Below are positions 1 through 8,231 of a stretch of 64,000 nucleotides of DNA, piece after piece. A program made the translations under genes and the position numbers. Source of the stretch: Luteimonas aquatica (lineage in GTDB: Bacteria; Pseudomonadota; Gammaproteobacteria; Xanthomonadales; Xanthomonadaceae). The DNA is taken from NCBI RefSeq assembly GCF_022662575.1, contig NZ_JALBFU010000002.1:372001-436000 (forward strand). Direction: 5' to 3'. Each line of letters opens with the position of its first letter. The first letter of the stretch is position 1. Under the pieces are notes generated by a model. It had not been told where the DNA came from, did not search any database, and saw only the letters and a list, made by a program, of their open reading frames with translations.

Positions 1-1
1 G

Positions 2-1087
2 CTGGATCGCCCGCTGGCCTGCGCGCCGACGGGCGCGGGGCTGGCGAAAGGGGCGAACGGCTATTTCCCGCACCAGTACGTCTTGTCGAGCCTGTGGTTC
101 AAGGCCGCCTGCGCCGGCGGCATGCGCTTCGGCCAGTTCCTGTACGGCGCCAGGATGCTCAATCTGCTGCTGGCCACCGCGCTGGTCGCCTGGGGATTGG
201 CGTACGCGGCACGCGGCAAATGGGCGCTGTTCCTGATCGCCTTCCTGCCGATGACGCTGTCGCAGATGAGTTCGCTCTCGGCCGATTCGCTCACCCTGTC
301 CCTGAGCGTCGCCTGGCTCGGGCTGATCTCGGGCATCGCGGGAGGACGCCTGGATCCCGCGCGCGCCGCGCCGGCGCTATGGACGTTGTCGCTGGCGATC
401 GCCTTCCTGAAGCCGGGCACGGCCTGGGTGCTGGCCTGCCTGCTGTTCTGCAAGCCCGCCTACGATCGCGCCGGCGTGTCCTACCTGGGCGCGCTGTTGC
501 GGCATCTGGCATTGCCGTGGCTGGTGCACATCGCCTGGACGCTCTCGGCCAGGGGCGATGCGCAACCGTTGCAGGGCGTGGACTGGACGGCGAATCTGCA
601 TGCGCTGCTGGAGCATCCGGCGAGATTCCCGCTGGCGCTGGCCAGGACGATGACGGGAGAGCACGCCGTGCTGCTGCTGCAGAGAATGATCGGCGTTCTG
701 GGCTGGCTCGACGTCAAGCTGTCGGCGTGGACGTACTGGACGGCGGGCGCGATGCTGCTGGCGGCGTTCTGGGCCAACGATGCCGCGCGCGGCAGGCCGC
801 CGCGCTACGTGATGCCGCTGGCCGCGGCAATGGCGCTGGGGTCCGTCGTCGTGGTCGCGCTGCCGCTCTTCATCTACTGGACGCCCGCCGATTCGCCCGT
901 GGTGCAGGGATTGCAGGGCCGCTATTTCACCGTCACCGCCGCCTTCGCGCTGACTTGGTGCGCCTTCGGCGTGCCGGCCGGGCTGCGTTCCGTGCTGGGA
1001 TGGGCCTTCGTCGCGGTGGCGGTGGCGATCAACATCGACGCCGTGTACCGGCTGCACGAGGCCTATTTCGTCGTCGGACGGCCTTGA
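2..1087 (+). CDS. DUF2142-like polytopic membrane protein, 5' end beyond the window
   Basis: The reading frame is open from the first bases of the window, so the true start lies upstream. A TTG at 83 is only an internal codon. The visible part, about 361 residues, is almost entirely hydrophobic and holds roughly eight membrane segments. The pattern ARMLN...FLPMTLSQMSSLSADS recalls the conserved core of DUF2142, a family of predicted membrane proteins common in polysaccharide loci. It converges on the glycosyltransferase at 1103-2095 with a 15-bp gap. A role in moving or modifying a lipid-linked glycan is inferred from context only. Confidence 0.6.
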   Translation: MDRPLACAPTGAGLAKGANGYFPHQYVLSSLWFKAACAGGMRFGQFLYGARMLNLLLATALVAWGLAYAARGKWALFLIAFLPMTLSQMSSLSADSLTLSLSVAWLGLISGIAGGRLDPARAAPALWTLSLAIAFLKPGTAWVLACLLFCKPAYDRAGVSYLGALLRHLALPWLVHIAWTLSARGDAQPLQGVDWTANLHALLEHPARFPLALARTMTGEHAVLLLQRMIGVLGWLDVKLSAWTYWTAGAMLLAAFWANDAARGRPPRYVMPLAAAMALGSVVVVALPLFIYWTPADSPVVQGLQGRYFTVTAAFALTWCAFGVPAGLRSVLGWAFVAVAVAINIDAVYRLHEAYFVVGRP

Positions 1088-1102
1088 GGCGTCCGCGGGC
1101 GC

Positions 1103-2095
1103 CTATCGCTTCTGCAAGGGACGCCGCACCGGCGCGGCCATGTCGTAGGAAAGGAAGGCCAGCAGCAGCTGCAGCCCGGCCAGCAGCGACAGCGCCGAGA
1201 GAATGACGGTGCCGACCGGATTGGCGATGCCGGTGCGCAACGACTGCCACCAGTGGTAGCCGCCGAAGACCGTGCCGAACAGGAGCAGGGCGACGCCCGC
1301 GATCAGCTGCACGGAGGCGACGGAGAAGTCGCGCAGGAAATAGTTGTAGAAGATGCGCTTGCCGATGTTGCGCAGATGGCCGAACAGGAACGGGCCGACC
1401 ACGCGGGAGATGCGCAGGTTGCTGCTTTCCTCGCCGTACCTGGCTTCCATCGGCACGTCCTCGACCACGGCGCCGATCGTGTTCAGGCGGAACAGCATGT
1501 CGGTTTCGAAGAAGTAGCGGCGGCTGAGCTTGCCCAGCGGCAGGCGGCGCAGGGCGGCAGCGTGGATCGCGGTGTAGCCGTTGGTGGGGTCGAAGACGGC
1601 CCAGTAGCCGCTCGAAGCCTTGTTCATGAACGACAGCACGGCATTGCCGAACAGGCGCCTGGCGGGCATGCGTTCGACCACCGCCAGGTCGAAGAAGCGA
1701 TTGCCCTTGGTGTAGTCGGCCTCGCCGCGCAGCAGCGGGGCGAGCAGGTGCGGCAGTTGCGCGGGATCCATCTGCCCGTCGCCGTCGATCTTGATGGCGA
1801 TCGAGGCGCCGCACGCCAGCGCCTCGCGATAGCCGGTCGCCATGGCTGCGCCGACGCCGGCGTTGCTGGCATGGCGCAGCACGCGAACGCGTGGGTCCGG
1901 GCATTTGTCCTCGACCTCGGCGCCGGACCCTTCCGGGCAGGCGTCGTCGACGACGAGGATCCGGTCGACGAAGTCGGGGATGCCGGCAATGACGTCCAGG
2001 ATCTGCCGGCGGACGCGATAGCAGGGAATCACCGCGACGATGAGTCCCTGCGGGGCGATCCCGCCGAGAATCGAGTCCGCGTCCTCGCGCAGCAT
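1103..2095 (-). CDS. Family 2 glycosyltransferase (dolichyl-phosphate-mannose-synthase type) with membrane tail
   Basis: The product is 330 aa. The N-terminal GT-A domain (about residues 18-240) shows VAVIPCYRV, the nucleotide-binding LVVDDACPEGS and the metal-binding KIDGDGQMDP, which carries a D-G-D. Two hydrophobic segments at about 255-310 anchor it in the inner membrane. Such enzymes typically move a sugar from a nucleotide donor to a polyprenyl phosphate. It lies 15 bp after etfA on the same strand and may be the last gene of the surface-polysaccharide transcript. Donor and acceptor are unknown. Confidence 0.85.
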   Translation of the reverse strand: MLREDADSILGGIAPQGLIVAVIPCYRVRRQILDVIAGIPDFVDRILVVDDACPEGSGAEVEDKCPDPRVRVLRHASNAGVGAAMATGYREALACGASIAIKIDGDGQMDPAQLPHLLAPLLRGEADYTKGNRFFDLAVVERMPARRLFGNAVLSFMNKASSGYWAVFDPTNGYTAIHAAALRRLPLGKLSRRYFFETDMLFRLNTIGAVVEDVPMEARYGEESSNLRISRVVGPFLFGHLRNIGKRIFYNYFLRDFSVASVQLIAGVALLLFGTVFGGYHWWQSLRTGIANPVGTVILSALSLLAGLQLLLAFLSYDMAAPVRRPLQKR

Positions 2096-2110
2096 CTTAT
2101 CCCTGGCGCG

Positions 2111-3052
2111 TCATTGCAGCGCCTGCTCCAGTTCCGGCAGGAGCTTGAACAGGTCGCCCACCAGTCCGATGTCGGCGATCTCGAAGATCGGCGCCTCGCC
2201 GTCCTTGTTGATCGCGACGATGGTGCCCGCGTCCTTGATGCCGGTCAGGTGCTGGATCGCGCCGCTGATGCCCACGGCCACGTAGAGCTCCGGCGCGATG
2301 ATCTTGCCGGTCTGGCCGACCTGCAGCTCGTTGGGCACGTAGCCGGCATCGACCGCGGCGCGCGAGGCGCCGACCGCCGCGCCGAGCTTGTCGGCGAAGT
2401 CGTAGATGATCTTGAAGTTCTCCGCCGAGCCGACGCCGCGGCCGCCGGAGACCACGCGCTTGGCGCTCTGCAGGTCCGGGCGGTCCGACTTGCCGGCGGC
2501 CAGGCCGACGTAGCGGGTGTGGGTGGGCAGCGTCGCTTCCACGGCGGCCGCTTCGACGGCGGCACTGCCGCCCTTCGCGGCTTCCGGCCAGGAGGCGGTG
2601 CGCACGGTGGCGACCACGGTATGGTCGGCGGGCGCCTCGACGGTGACGATGGCGTTGCCGGCGTAGATCGGGCGCTTGAAGGTATGGCTGCCTTCCACGG
2701 CCATCACGTCGGAGACCTGGGCCACGCCGAGCAGGGCGGCCACGCAGGGCATCAGGTCCTTGCCGAAGGTGGTGCTGGGGCCGAAGACGTGGCTGTAGCC
2801 CTTGGCCAGCGCGGCGATCTGCGGCGCCAGCACCTGGGCGATGGCGTCGGCGTTGGCGGCGTTGGCCACGGCCAGCACCTTGGCGACGCCGGCGATCTGC
2901 GCGGCCTCGGCGGCGACGGCGGCGGGATCGGCGGCGAGCACGACGATGTCGATGGCCTCGGGTTCGAGCGCCTGCGCGGCGGACACGCACTTGGCGGTGG
3001 CGGCGTTGAGCTTGCCGCCCAGGTGTTCGGCGACGATGAGGACCTTGCCCAT
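2111..3052 (-). CDS. etfA: Electron transfer flavoprotein alpha subunit
   Basis: The product is 313 aa, the usual size for EtfA. It carries FAD and forms the EtfAB heterodimer that passes electrons from acyl-CoA dehydrogenases to ETF-ubiquinone oxidoreductase (encoded here at 15590-17260). The C-terminal FAD domain is clear: SGGRGVGSAENF, ELQVGQTGKIIAPELY, AVGISGAIQHLTG and IVAINKD. Its ATG overlaps the etfB stop by one base (TAATG), implying translational coupling. In Xanthomonas, etf genes mark one edge of the LPS locus, which fits the neighbours here. Confidence 0.97.
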   Translation of the reverse strand: MGKVLIVAEHLGGKLNAATAKCVSAAQALEPEAIDIVVLAADPAAVAAEAAQIAGVAKVLAVANAANADAIAQVLAPQIAALAKGYSHVFGPSTTFGKDLMPCVAALLGVAQVSDVMAVEGSHTFKRPIYAGNAIVTVEAPADHTVVATVRTASWPEAAKGGSAAVEAAAVEATLPTHTRYVGLAAGKSDRPDLQSAKRVVSGGRGVGSAENFKIIYDFADKLGAAVGASRAAVDAGYVPNELQVGQTGKIIAPELYVAVGISGAIQHLTGIKDAGTIVAINKDGEAPIFEIADIGLVGDLFKLLPELEQALQ

Positions 3053-3798
3053 TACAACAACCCCTTCTGCTTGAGTGCGGCGACCAGTTCGGCCGCGTCC
3101 TTGACCATCACGCCCTTGCTGCGCTTGGGCGGCGGCGCGTAATGGGTGGTCTTGAGCGTGTCGCCGGTGTCCACGCCGAGGTCGGCGAAGGCGAGCGTCT
3201 CCAGCGGCTTGCTCTTGGCTTTCATGATGTCGGGCAGCTTGATGAAGCGCGGCTCGTTCAGGCGCAGGTCGGTGGTGACCACCGCCGGCAGGTCGACTTC
3301 CAGCGTTTCCAGGCCGGCGTCGACTTCGCGGGTGACGGTGGCCTTGCTGCCATCGATCTCCAGCTTGCTGGCGAAGGTCGCCTGCGGGCGACCCCAGAGC
3401 GTGGCCAGCATCTGGCCGGTCTGGTTGGCGTCGTCGTCGATGGCCTGCTTGCCCAGGATCACCAGGTCCGGCTGTTCCTTCTCGATCAGCTTCAGCAGGG
3501 TGCGCGCGGCGGTCAGCGGCTGGATGGCCTGGTCGACCACCACGTGGACGGCGCGGTTGGCGCCCATCGCCAGGCCGTTGCGCAGGTGCGCCTGGGCGTC
3601 GGCGGGCGCGATGGTGGCGACCACGACCTCGCTGGCGATGCCCTTGTCGCGCAGGCGCAGGGCTTCTTCCAGGGCGATTTCGTCGAAGGGGTTGGCCGAG
3701 AGCTTGACGCCGTCGGTGACCACGCCGGAGCCGTCCGGCTTGACCTGGATGCGGACGTTGTAGTCCACCACGCGCTTGTAGGCGACGAGGATTTTCAT
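3052..3798 (-). CDS. etfB: Electron transfer flavoprotein beta subunit
   Basis: The product is 248 aa. It opens MKILVAYKRVVDYNVRI and has the ETF beta signature region VDLPAVVTTDLRLNEPRF. EtfB binds AMP and partners EtfA in cytoplasmic electron transfer. The ATG at 3798 is the family start. The 139 bp between it and the wecE-like stop at 3938 hold no gene. No promoter stood out there, so etfBA could be read from the upstream polysaccharide operon or from its own unseen promoter. Confidence 0.97.
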   Translation of the reverse strand: MKILVAYKRVVDYNVRIQVKPDGSGVVTDGVKLSANPFDEIALEEALRLRDKGIASEVVVATIAPADAQAHLRNGLAMGANRAVHVVVDQAIQPLTAARTLLKLIEKEQPDLVILGKQAIDDDANQTGQMLATLWGRPQATFASKLEIDGSKATVTREVDAGLETLEVDLPAVVTTDLRLNEPRFIKLPDIMKAKSKPLETLAFADLGVDTGDTLKTTHYAPPPKRSKGVMVKDAAELVAALKQKGLL

Positions 3799-3937
3799 CG
3801 TTCAGCGATTCCTATGGGGGGTGGAGCCGGCCCGGGCCAGCCTGAGGCCAATTCTAGCGGAGAGCAGACGGGGGCGCATGGAGCGCCGGCCCCGGGACGC
3901 GGGCGTCCGCGTCCGGACGGTCGACGCCGATGCCGCG

Positions 3938-5071
3938 CTAGGCGATTTCGCCCAGCACGGCGTCGGCGGCCTGCAGCACCTCGTCCAGGTGCGCTTCCAG
4001 GCCGATCCAGAGCGGCAGGCGAACCAGGCGATCGCTGATCGCGTCGGTGACCGCCAGATCGCCCTGCGCGCGCCCGTAGCGCTGCCCGGCGGGCGAGGAG
4101 TGCAGCGGGATGTAGTGGAACACCGTGCCCACGCCGCGCTGCTTCATGCCGGCGATGAACGCGGTGCGCGCCTCCAGCGACGGAAGCAGCAGGTAGTACA
4201 TGTGCGCGTTGTGGGTGCAGTGCCCGGGCACGATCGGGCGGCGCAGCACGCCGGCCTCCTCGTGCGCCCGCGCCCAGGCGTGGTACTGGTCCCACAGTGC
4301 CAGGCGCTGACCGGTGATGCTGTCGGCGGCGTCGGTCTGCGCGGCCAGGAAGGCGGCGGTGACTTCGCCCGGAAGGAACGAGGAGCCGAGCTCGACCCAG
4401 GTGTACTTGTCGACCTGGCCGCGGAAGAAGCGCGAACGGTTGGTGCCCTTCTCGCGGACGATCTCCGCCCGCTCGCCCATCTCCGGATCGCGGCACAGCA
4501 GCGCGCCGCCTTCGCCGGAGATGATGTTCTTGGTCTCGTGGAAGCTCAGCGCGCCCAGCTCGCCGATGGCGCCCAGGGGGCGACCGCGGTAGGTGGACAT
4601 GATGCCCTGCGCGGCGTCCTCGATGACGGACAGGCCATGGCGGGCGGCGATGGCGAGGATGGCGTCCATCTCGCAGGCGACGCCGGCGTAGTGGACCACG
4701 CAGATGGCCTTGGTGCGCGGCGTGATCGCCGCCTCGATCAGGCGCTCGTCCAGGTTGAGGGTGTCCTCGCGGATGTCCACGAACACGGGCACCGCGCCGC
4801 GCAGCACGAAGGCGTTGGCGGTGGAGACGAACGTGTACGAGGGCATGATCACCTCGTCGCCGGGCCGCAGGTCCAGCAGCAGCGCCGCCATCTCCAGCGA
4901 GGCGGTGCAGCTATGGGTCAGCAGGGCCCTGCTGGCGCCGGTGTTCGCCTCCAGCCAGGCATGGCAGCGCTTGGTGAACGGACCGTCGCCGGAGAGATGG
5001 CCGTTGGCGTGCGCCTGCGCGATCAGCCACAGCTCGCGGCCGGTCATGTAGGGCTTGTTGAACGGGATCAT
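3938..5071 (-). CDS. wecE: dTDP-4-amino-4,6-dideoxygalactose transaminase (WecE/RffA type)
   Basis: A PLP-dependent aminotransferase of the DegT/DnrJ/EryC1/StrS family, 377 aa. Long stretches match E. coli WecE as I recall it: LTHSCTASLEMAALLLD, GDEVIMPSYTFVSTANAFVL, VHYAGVACEMD, EKGTNRSRFFRGQVDKYTW and VFHYIPLH. The Schiff-base lysine is K181 in SFHETKN. WecE converts dTDP-4-keto-6-deoxyglucose to dTDP-Fuc4N. A longer reading to 5521 exists, but the start at 5071 gives the family N-terminus MIPFNKPY and overlaps the upstream methyltransferase stop by 4 bases. Its product is the likely substrate of the GNAT-MaoC protein at 7101-8231. Confidence 0.93.
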   Translation of the reverse strand: MIPFNKPYMTGRELWLIAQAHANGHLSGDGPFTKRCHAWLEANTGASRALLTHSCTASLEMAALLLDLRPGDEVIMPSYTFVSTANAFVLRGAVPVFVDIREDTLNLDERLIEAAITPRTKAICVVHYAGVACEMDAILAIAARHGLSVIEDAAQGIMSTYRGRPLGAIGELGALSFHETKNIISGEGGALLCRDPEMGERAEIVREKGTNRSRFFRGQVDKYTWVELGSSFLPGEVTAAFLAAQTDAADSITGQRLALWDQYHAWARAHEEAGVLRRPIVPGHCTHNAHMYYLLLPSLEARTAFIAGMKQRGVGTVFHYIPLHSSPAGQRYGRAQGDLAVTDAISDRLVRLPLWIGLEAHLDEVLQAADAVLGEIA

Positions 5072-5946
5072 GCGGGTTTTTTCTTCGCGACGAGCAGAAG
5101 GCTGCCGCCGAGCGGCAGCGACAGGCCCAGGTTGAGGAGGGCGAGCTCCAGCCGCATCGCGGCGTAGAGCAGGGAATTCATCCAGGAGGGAATGCGGAAC
5201 TCGCGATACGGATCGTCGGCCGCGGCGGCGGCCTTCTTGCCTTTGCGCGCCAGCAGCATCAGCGGCAGCAGCAGCGTCACGAAGGACGTGACCTTCACCA
5301 CGTCGAGCCCCGCGGCCTCGACGCGCTCGACCAGCTCGCGGCGCGAATAGCGCCGCACGTGATGGGCGATCTCGTCCTGCTCGCTCCAGAGCCACTGGTG
5401 CTGCGGCACGGTGACCAGCAGCGCACCGCCGTCCTTCAGGGCCTGGGCGGCCTGCGACAGCACCTTGCGGTCGTCCTCGATGTGCTCGATGACGTCGAAC
5501 GCGCCCACGGCATCGAAGCACCGCTCGAAGGGGATGGCGCGCGCGTCCATCTGGACGAACTCGACATCGGGCATGCGCTCGGCGGCATGCTGCAGTCCCG
5601 CGGTCAGCAGTTCGCTGCCCACGCAGTCCGCTTTCGGGAACGCCTCGCGCATCGCGCCCATGACGAAGCCGGTCCCGCAGCCGATCTCCAGGAAACTGGA
5701 CATTCCCGGTGCGTAGCGCCTGGCGGCGGTGACGATGAGGAGGTTGCGCGCGCGGAACCAGAAGTTGCCCGCCTCCAGCGCGGCCAGCGCATGGTGATGC
5801 TCGGGATCGAAGCCTTCGCTGCTGCTGGCCAGCGCAGGCGCGAAGGCGCGGAAGCCGTCGATCCTGCCCGGCGCGAAACCGCAGAAGGCGCAGGCCTCCT
5901 GCTTAAGATCGTTTCCGCCGCATGCGGGGCAGCGATTCATTTTCAT
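5068..5946 (-). CDS. Class I SAM-dependent methyltransferase with N-terminal zinc-ribbon-like knuckle
   Basis: The product is 292 aa. Residues 6-24 show CPACGG and CAFCGF, a probable zinc knuckle. The Rossmann core follows, with the SAM loop FLEIGCGTGFVMGAM, then AVGAFDVIEHIEDD and ALLVTVPQHQWLW. Two hydrophobic stretches near the C-terminus suggest membrane contact. This architecture is common in O-antigen loci, where such proteins cap or methylate glycans. The substrate cannot be read from the sequence. It is coupled to wecE by a 4-base overlap and follows the next methyltransferase by 85 bp containing a hairpin. Confidence 0.85.
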   Translation of the reverse strand: MKMNRCPACGGNDLKQEACAFCGFAPGRIDGFRAFAPALASSSEGFDPEHHHALAALEAGNFWFRARNLLIVTAARRYAPGMSSFLEIGCGTGFVMGAMREAFPKADCVGSELLTAGLQHAAERMPDVEFVQMDARAIPFERCFDAVGAFDVIEHIEDDRKVLSQAAQALKDGGALLVTVPQHQWLWSEQDEIAHHVRRYSRRELVERVEAAGLDVVKVTSFVTLLLPLMLLARKGKKAAAAADDPYREFRIPSWMNSLLYAAMRLELALLNLGLSLPLGGSLLLVAKKKPA

Positions 5947-5992
5947 CGGCGGCCGGTCCGGCGCATGCGAGCCATGCCGCGCACCCGCGGAT

Positions 5993-6023
5993 GGCCTTCC
6001 CGCCCGGCGGGAGCGGGAAGGCC
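5993..6023 (-). terminator. Strong 11-bp hairpin between the two methyltransferase genes
   Basis: A perfect inverted repeat, GGCCTTCCCGC and its complement, closes a 9-base loop just after the stop of the 6032-6652 gene. No T run follows on the minus strand, so it is more likely an mRNA 3'-end stabiliser or a weak terminator than a full intrinsic terminator. Confidence 0.4.
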
Positions 6024-6031
6024 GAGAAGCA

Positions 6032-6652
6032 TCACTTGGTGCATACGAGAATGGCGTGGCTGTAGGGGATGTTGAGCAGGTCGTCGCGCCGGATCAGCTC
6101 GACCCGGTCGAAGCTGGCGGCCGCCAGGTCGCGATACGCCTCGCCCGGGCGGACGTTCTGTCCGCGATCCTTGCTGATCAGCCAGCGGGCGGCGCGCGAT
6201 TGCGAAGGCCAGTAGCCGCCGTCCAGGGTGATCAGCCGGCCGCCGGGCGCCAGGCGCTTGTACAGGTGCGCGATCAGGCCGCGTGCGCCGTCGTCGTCGA
6301 GGTGGTGCAGCAGCCCGAGCGCCAGGGCGACCTGGCAGGGAGGGATGGCGTCGTCGGCGATCTGCGTGATGTCGGCGCAATGGAATTGGCCGCGGTCGCC
6401 GTATTGCTCGCGCGCGGTGTCGATGTAGGCCTGGGACAGGTCGAAGCCGTGATACCGGATCGAAGGGTCGAGATGGTCGAGGATCTCGGCCGGCCCGCAG
6501 CCGACATCGACCAGGATGTCGCCCGCGTTCGCCCTGATGTACTCGGCGCAGATCGCCTTCCGCAGGCGGGTGGCCCCGACCAGGGTCTGGAACGCGCTGT
6601 AGACGCCCGGGCTGGAGAGGACGGAGCGGAGACCGCTGGTGACCTGTGCCAT
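6032..6652 (-). CDS. Class I SAM-dependent methyltransferase
   Basis: The product is 206 aa, a compact Rossmann methyltransferase. Motif I is ILVDVGCGPAEILDHL. It is followed by RYHGFDLS, ALALGLLHHLDD and LAPGGRLITLDGGYWP, the normal order for methyltransferase domain families 11/25. There is no signal peptide or membrane helix. It sits 10 bp after the EamA-like flippase gene, so both are probably co-transcribed within the polysaccharide cluster. O- or N-methylation of the sugar made by the WecE branch is plausible but unproven. Confidence 0.85.
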   Translation of the reverse strand: MAQVTSGLRSVLSSPGVYSAFQTLVGATRLRKAICAEYIRANAGDILVDVGCGPAEILDHLDPSIRYHGFDLSQAYIDTAREQYGDRGQFHCADITQIADDAIPPCQVALALGLLHHLDDDGARGLIAHLYKRLAPGGRLITLDGGYWPSQSRAARWLISKDRGQNVRPGEAYRDLAAASFDRVELIRRDDLLNIPYSHAILVCTK

Positions 6653-6662
6653 AGACGATTGC

Positions 6663-7031
6663 TCATGCGGTGAGGGACATCACCACGATGCCCGCGACGA
6701 TCAGCGTGGTTCCCAGCGCCTTGCCCAGGGTGACGGGTTCGCCGAGGAACAGCGCTGCATATAGCATGATCAGCAGGAAACTGCTCGCCGTGAACGGATA
6801 GGCGGTGCTCAGCGGAAGCTTCTTCAGCGCGAGCATCCAGCACAGCGATCCGGCGAAGGCGGCGCCCAGGCCGCTGAGCACCCAGGGGTTGAGCAGCATG
6901 TGCGCGAGGAAGTTCAGTTTCGCGCCGAGGCCGGGGGGCAGCGGCCCCGACAGCGACGTTTGCCATTTGAGTACCAGCTGCCCGTACAGCGTGAGCAGGA
7001 CGGTCATCGAAATGAAGAGGTAGCCGCTCAT
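6663..7031 (-). CDS. Small EamA/SMR-type membrane protein, ArnE-like flippase candidate
   Basis: The product is 122 aa with four predicted membrane helices. Visible signatures are LTLYGQLVLKWQ in helix 1, AFAGSLCWMLALKKLPLSTAYPF in the middle and a final helix LGTTLIVAGIVVMSL. This resembles the EamA/small multidrug resistance fold used by ArnE/ArnF, which flip undecaprenyl-phosphate-linked aminoarabinose. Together with the ArnC/GtrB-like transferase at 8228 and the membrane glycosyltransferase at 9339, it completes a three-part periplasmic glycosylation cassette. That role is inferred from gene context. Confidence 0.75.
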   Translation of the reverse strand: MSGYLFISMTVLLTLYGQLVLKWQTSLSGPLPPGLGAKLNFLAHMLLNPWVLSGLGAAFAGSLCWMLALKKLPLSTAYPFTASSFLLIMLYAALFLGEPVTLGKALGTTLIVAGIVVMSLTA

Positions 7032-7100
7032 CGCATGTGCTTGCCGGGAATTGGGATGTTGGCCGTCGCGCCGCGCGCGATCCGCGCGAAAGTGGCCGCG

Positions 7101-8231
7101 TCAGCCGCGCAATAGGATACTCGAACGCATAATCGCGCAGGTCCGCCGCTCGGCGTCGAGGATCTGCGCCACGGCCAGCATCGGGCCGCTGGCGCGCAGT
7201 CCGCCGGGAATTTTCACCGCGATGCGATAGCCGACGTCGGCGACCAGCGGTCGGAGGAAGGCGATGTCCAGATGGCTGATGATGGTGCCGGGCCCCGGCG
7301 TCTGCGTACCCAGGATTCGCGACAGTTCGGCCGCCGCGAGCACGCCGTGGGCGATGCGGCCGGGGAAGCCGGCGGCCCGGGCCGCGGCATCGTCCACGTG
7401 CAGCGGGTTGTCGTCGCCGGAGGCATCGGCGAAGTGCCGGATCTGCTCGGCGGTGAAGACCAGGTCGCGGTCGACGATGGTCTCGCCGGCATCGAGCAGC
7501 GCGTTGACGTGGAACGTGTCCAGCGCCTGGTAAAGATGGAAGCCTTCGCGCGACCACACCTTCTGCACCGCGTAGTTGTGCACTTGCGTGGAGACCTTCA
7601 TGCCGCGCGCGCCGCGCGCCTTGGCCGCGGCCTGGGTGTGCCGGATCAGGTCGCCGTAGAGTCCGCCGCCGGCCGCGTCCGGTGCCACGCCGTAGAGCAC
7701 GCCTTCGGCCTCGCCGCTGTCGGCATGGTCGTGGCAGGCGGCGAACGCGACGATGCGGTCGCCGCGCCGCGCGGCCCACAGCGCGCGGTCGACGCCCGAG
7801 ACGTGGTTCTCGGCCCATTCCTGGTATCCGGCGAGGATGTTCTCGCGCGGCAGCAGCGGGTTGGCGTGGTAGTGGGAGACGTAGTCGCGGAAGGTGTGCG
7901 CGATCAGGCCGCGCAGCTCCGGCAGGTCGGCCGGCGTAGCCAGGGAGAAGGCGACGTCGCGGTTGCGGATCGCCTGGGGCTGGTAGCGCTCGAGATCGCA
8001 GCGGTAGTAGACCAGCGTATCGGCGTGCAGCGCGGGCAAGGCCCATCGCGAAAGCGCATCGACGCCGCCGGCCGCGCCGGCCGGCACGCGCAGGATGCAG
8101 ATGTCGCTGCGCGCGGCGATGATCTGCATCGCCAGGCCCTTGGCGTCGATCCGGTCGGCCGCGCAGCGGTAGATGCGCAGGCCGAAACGCGCGGAATCGA
8201 GCGGGGAATGCTGCAGGTCGTGGGCGCTCAT
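7101..8231 (-). CDS. Fused GNAT sugar N-acyltransferase and MaoC-like hydratase
   Basis: The product is 376 aa with two domains. Residues about 15-242 resemble WecD/FdtC-type acetyltransferases acting on dTDP-4-amino-6-deoxy sugars: a YYRCDLERYQP linker, then a GNAT core whose acetyl-CoA loop is degenerate (VAPDAAGGGLYGDLI). Residues about 250-375 are a MaoC hot-dog domain with the catalytic Asp/His pair D273 and H278 in SGDDNPLHVDD, followed by IAHGVLAAAELS. MaoC enzymes hydrate enoyl-CoA to (R)-3-hydroxyacyl-CoA. The inferred role is to make and transfer a 3-hydroxyacyl group to Fuc4N. The start at 8231 overlaps the upstream glycosyltransferase stop by 4 bases. Confidence 0.8.
   Translation of the reverse strand: MSAHDLQHSPLDSARFGLRIYRCAADRIDAKGLAMQIIAARSDICILRVPAGAAGGVDALSRWALPALHADTLVYYRCDLERYQPQAIRNRDVAFSLATPADLPELRGLIAHTFRDYVSHYHANPLLPRENILAGYQEWAENHVSGVDRALWAARRGDRIVAFAACHDHADSGEAEGVLYGVAPDAAGGGLYGDLIRHTQAAAKARGARGMKVSTQVHNYAVQKVWSREGFHLYQALDTFHVNALLDAGETIVDRDLVFTAEQIRHFADASGDDNPLHVDDAAARAAGFPGRIAHGVLAAAELSRILGTQTPGPGTIISHLDIAFLRPLVADVGYRIAVKIPGGLRASGPMLAVAQILDAERRTCAIMRSSILLRG

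Noticed and set aside
2111-3798. etfBA as a dedicated part of the sugar-acylation pathway
   Set aside because: Tempting because of the MaoC domain nearby, but etf genes are housekeeping and border LPS loci in Xanthomonas, so proximity is not evidence of shared function.
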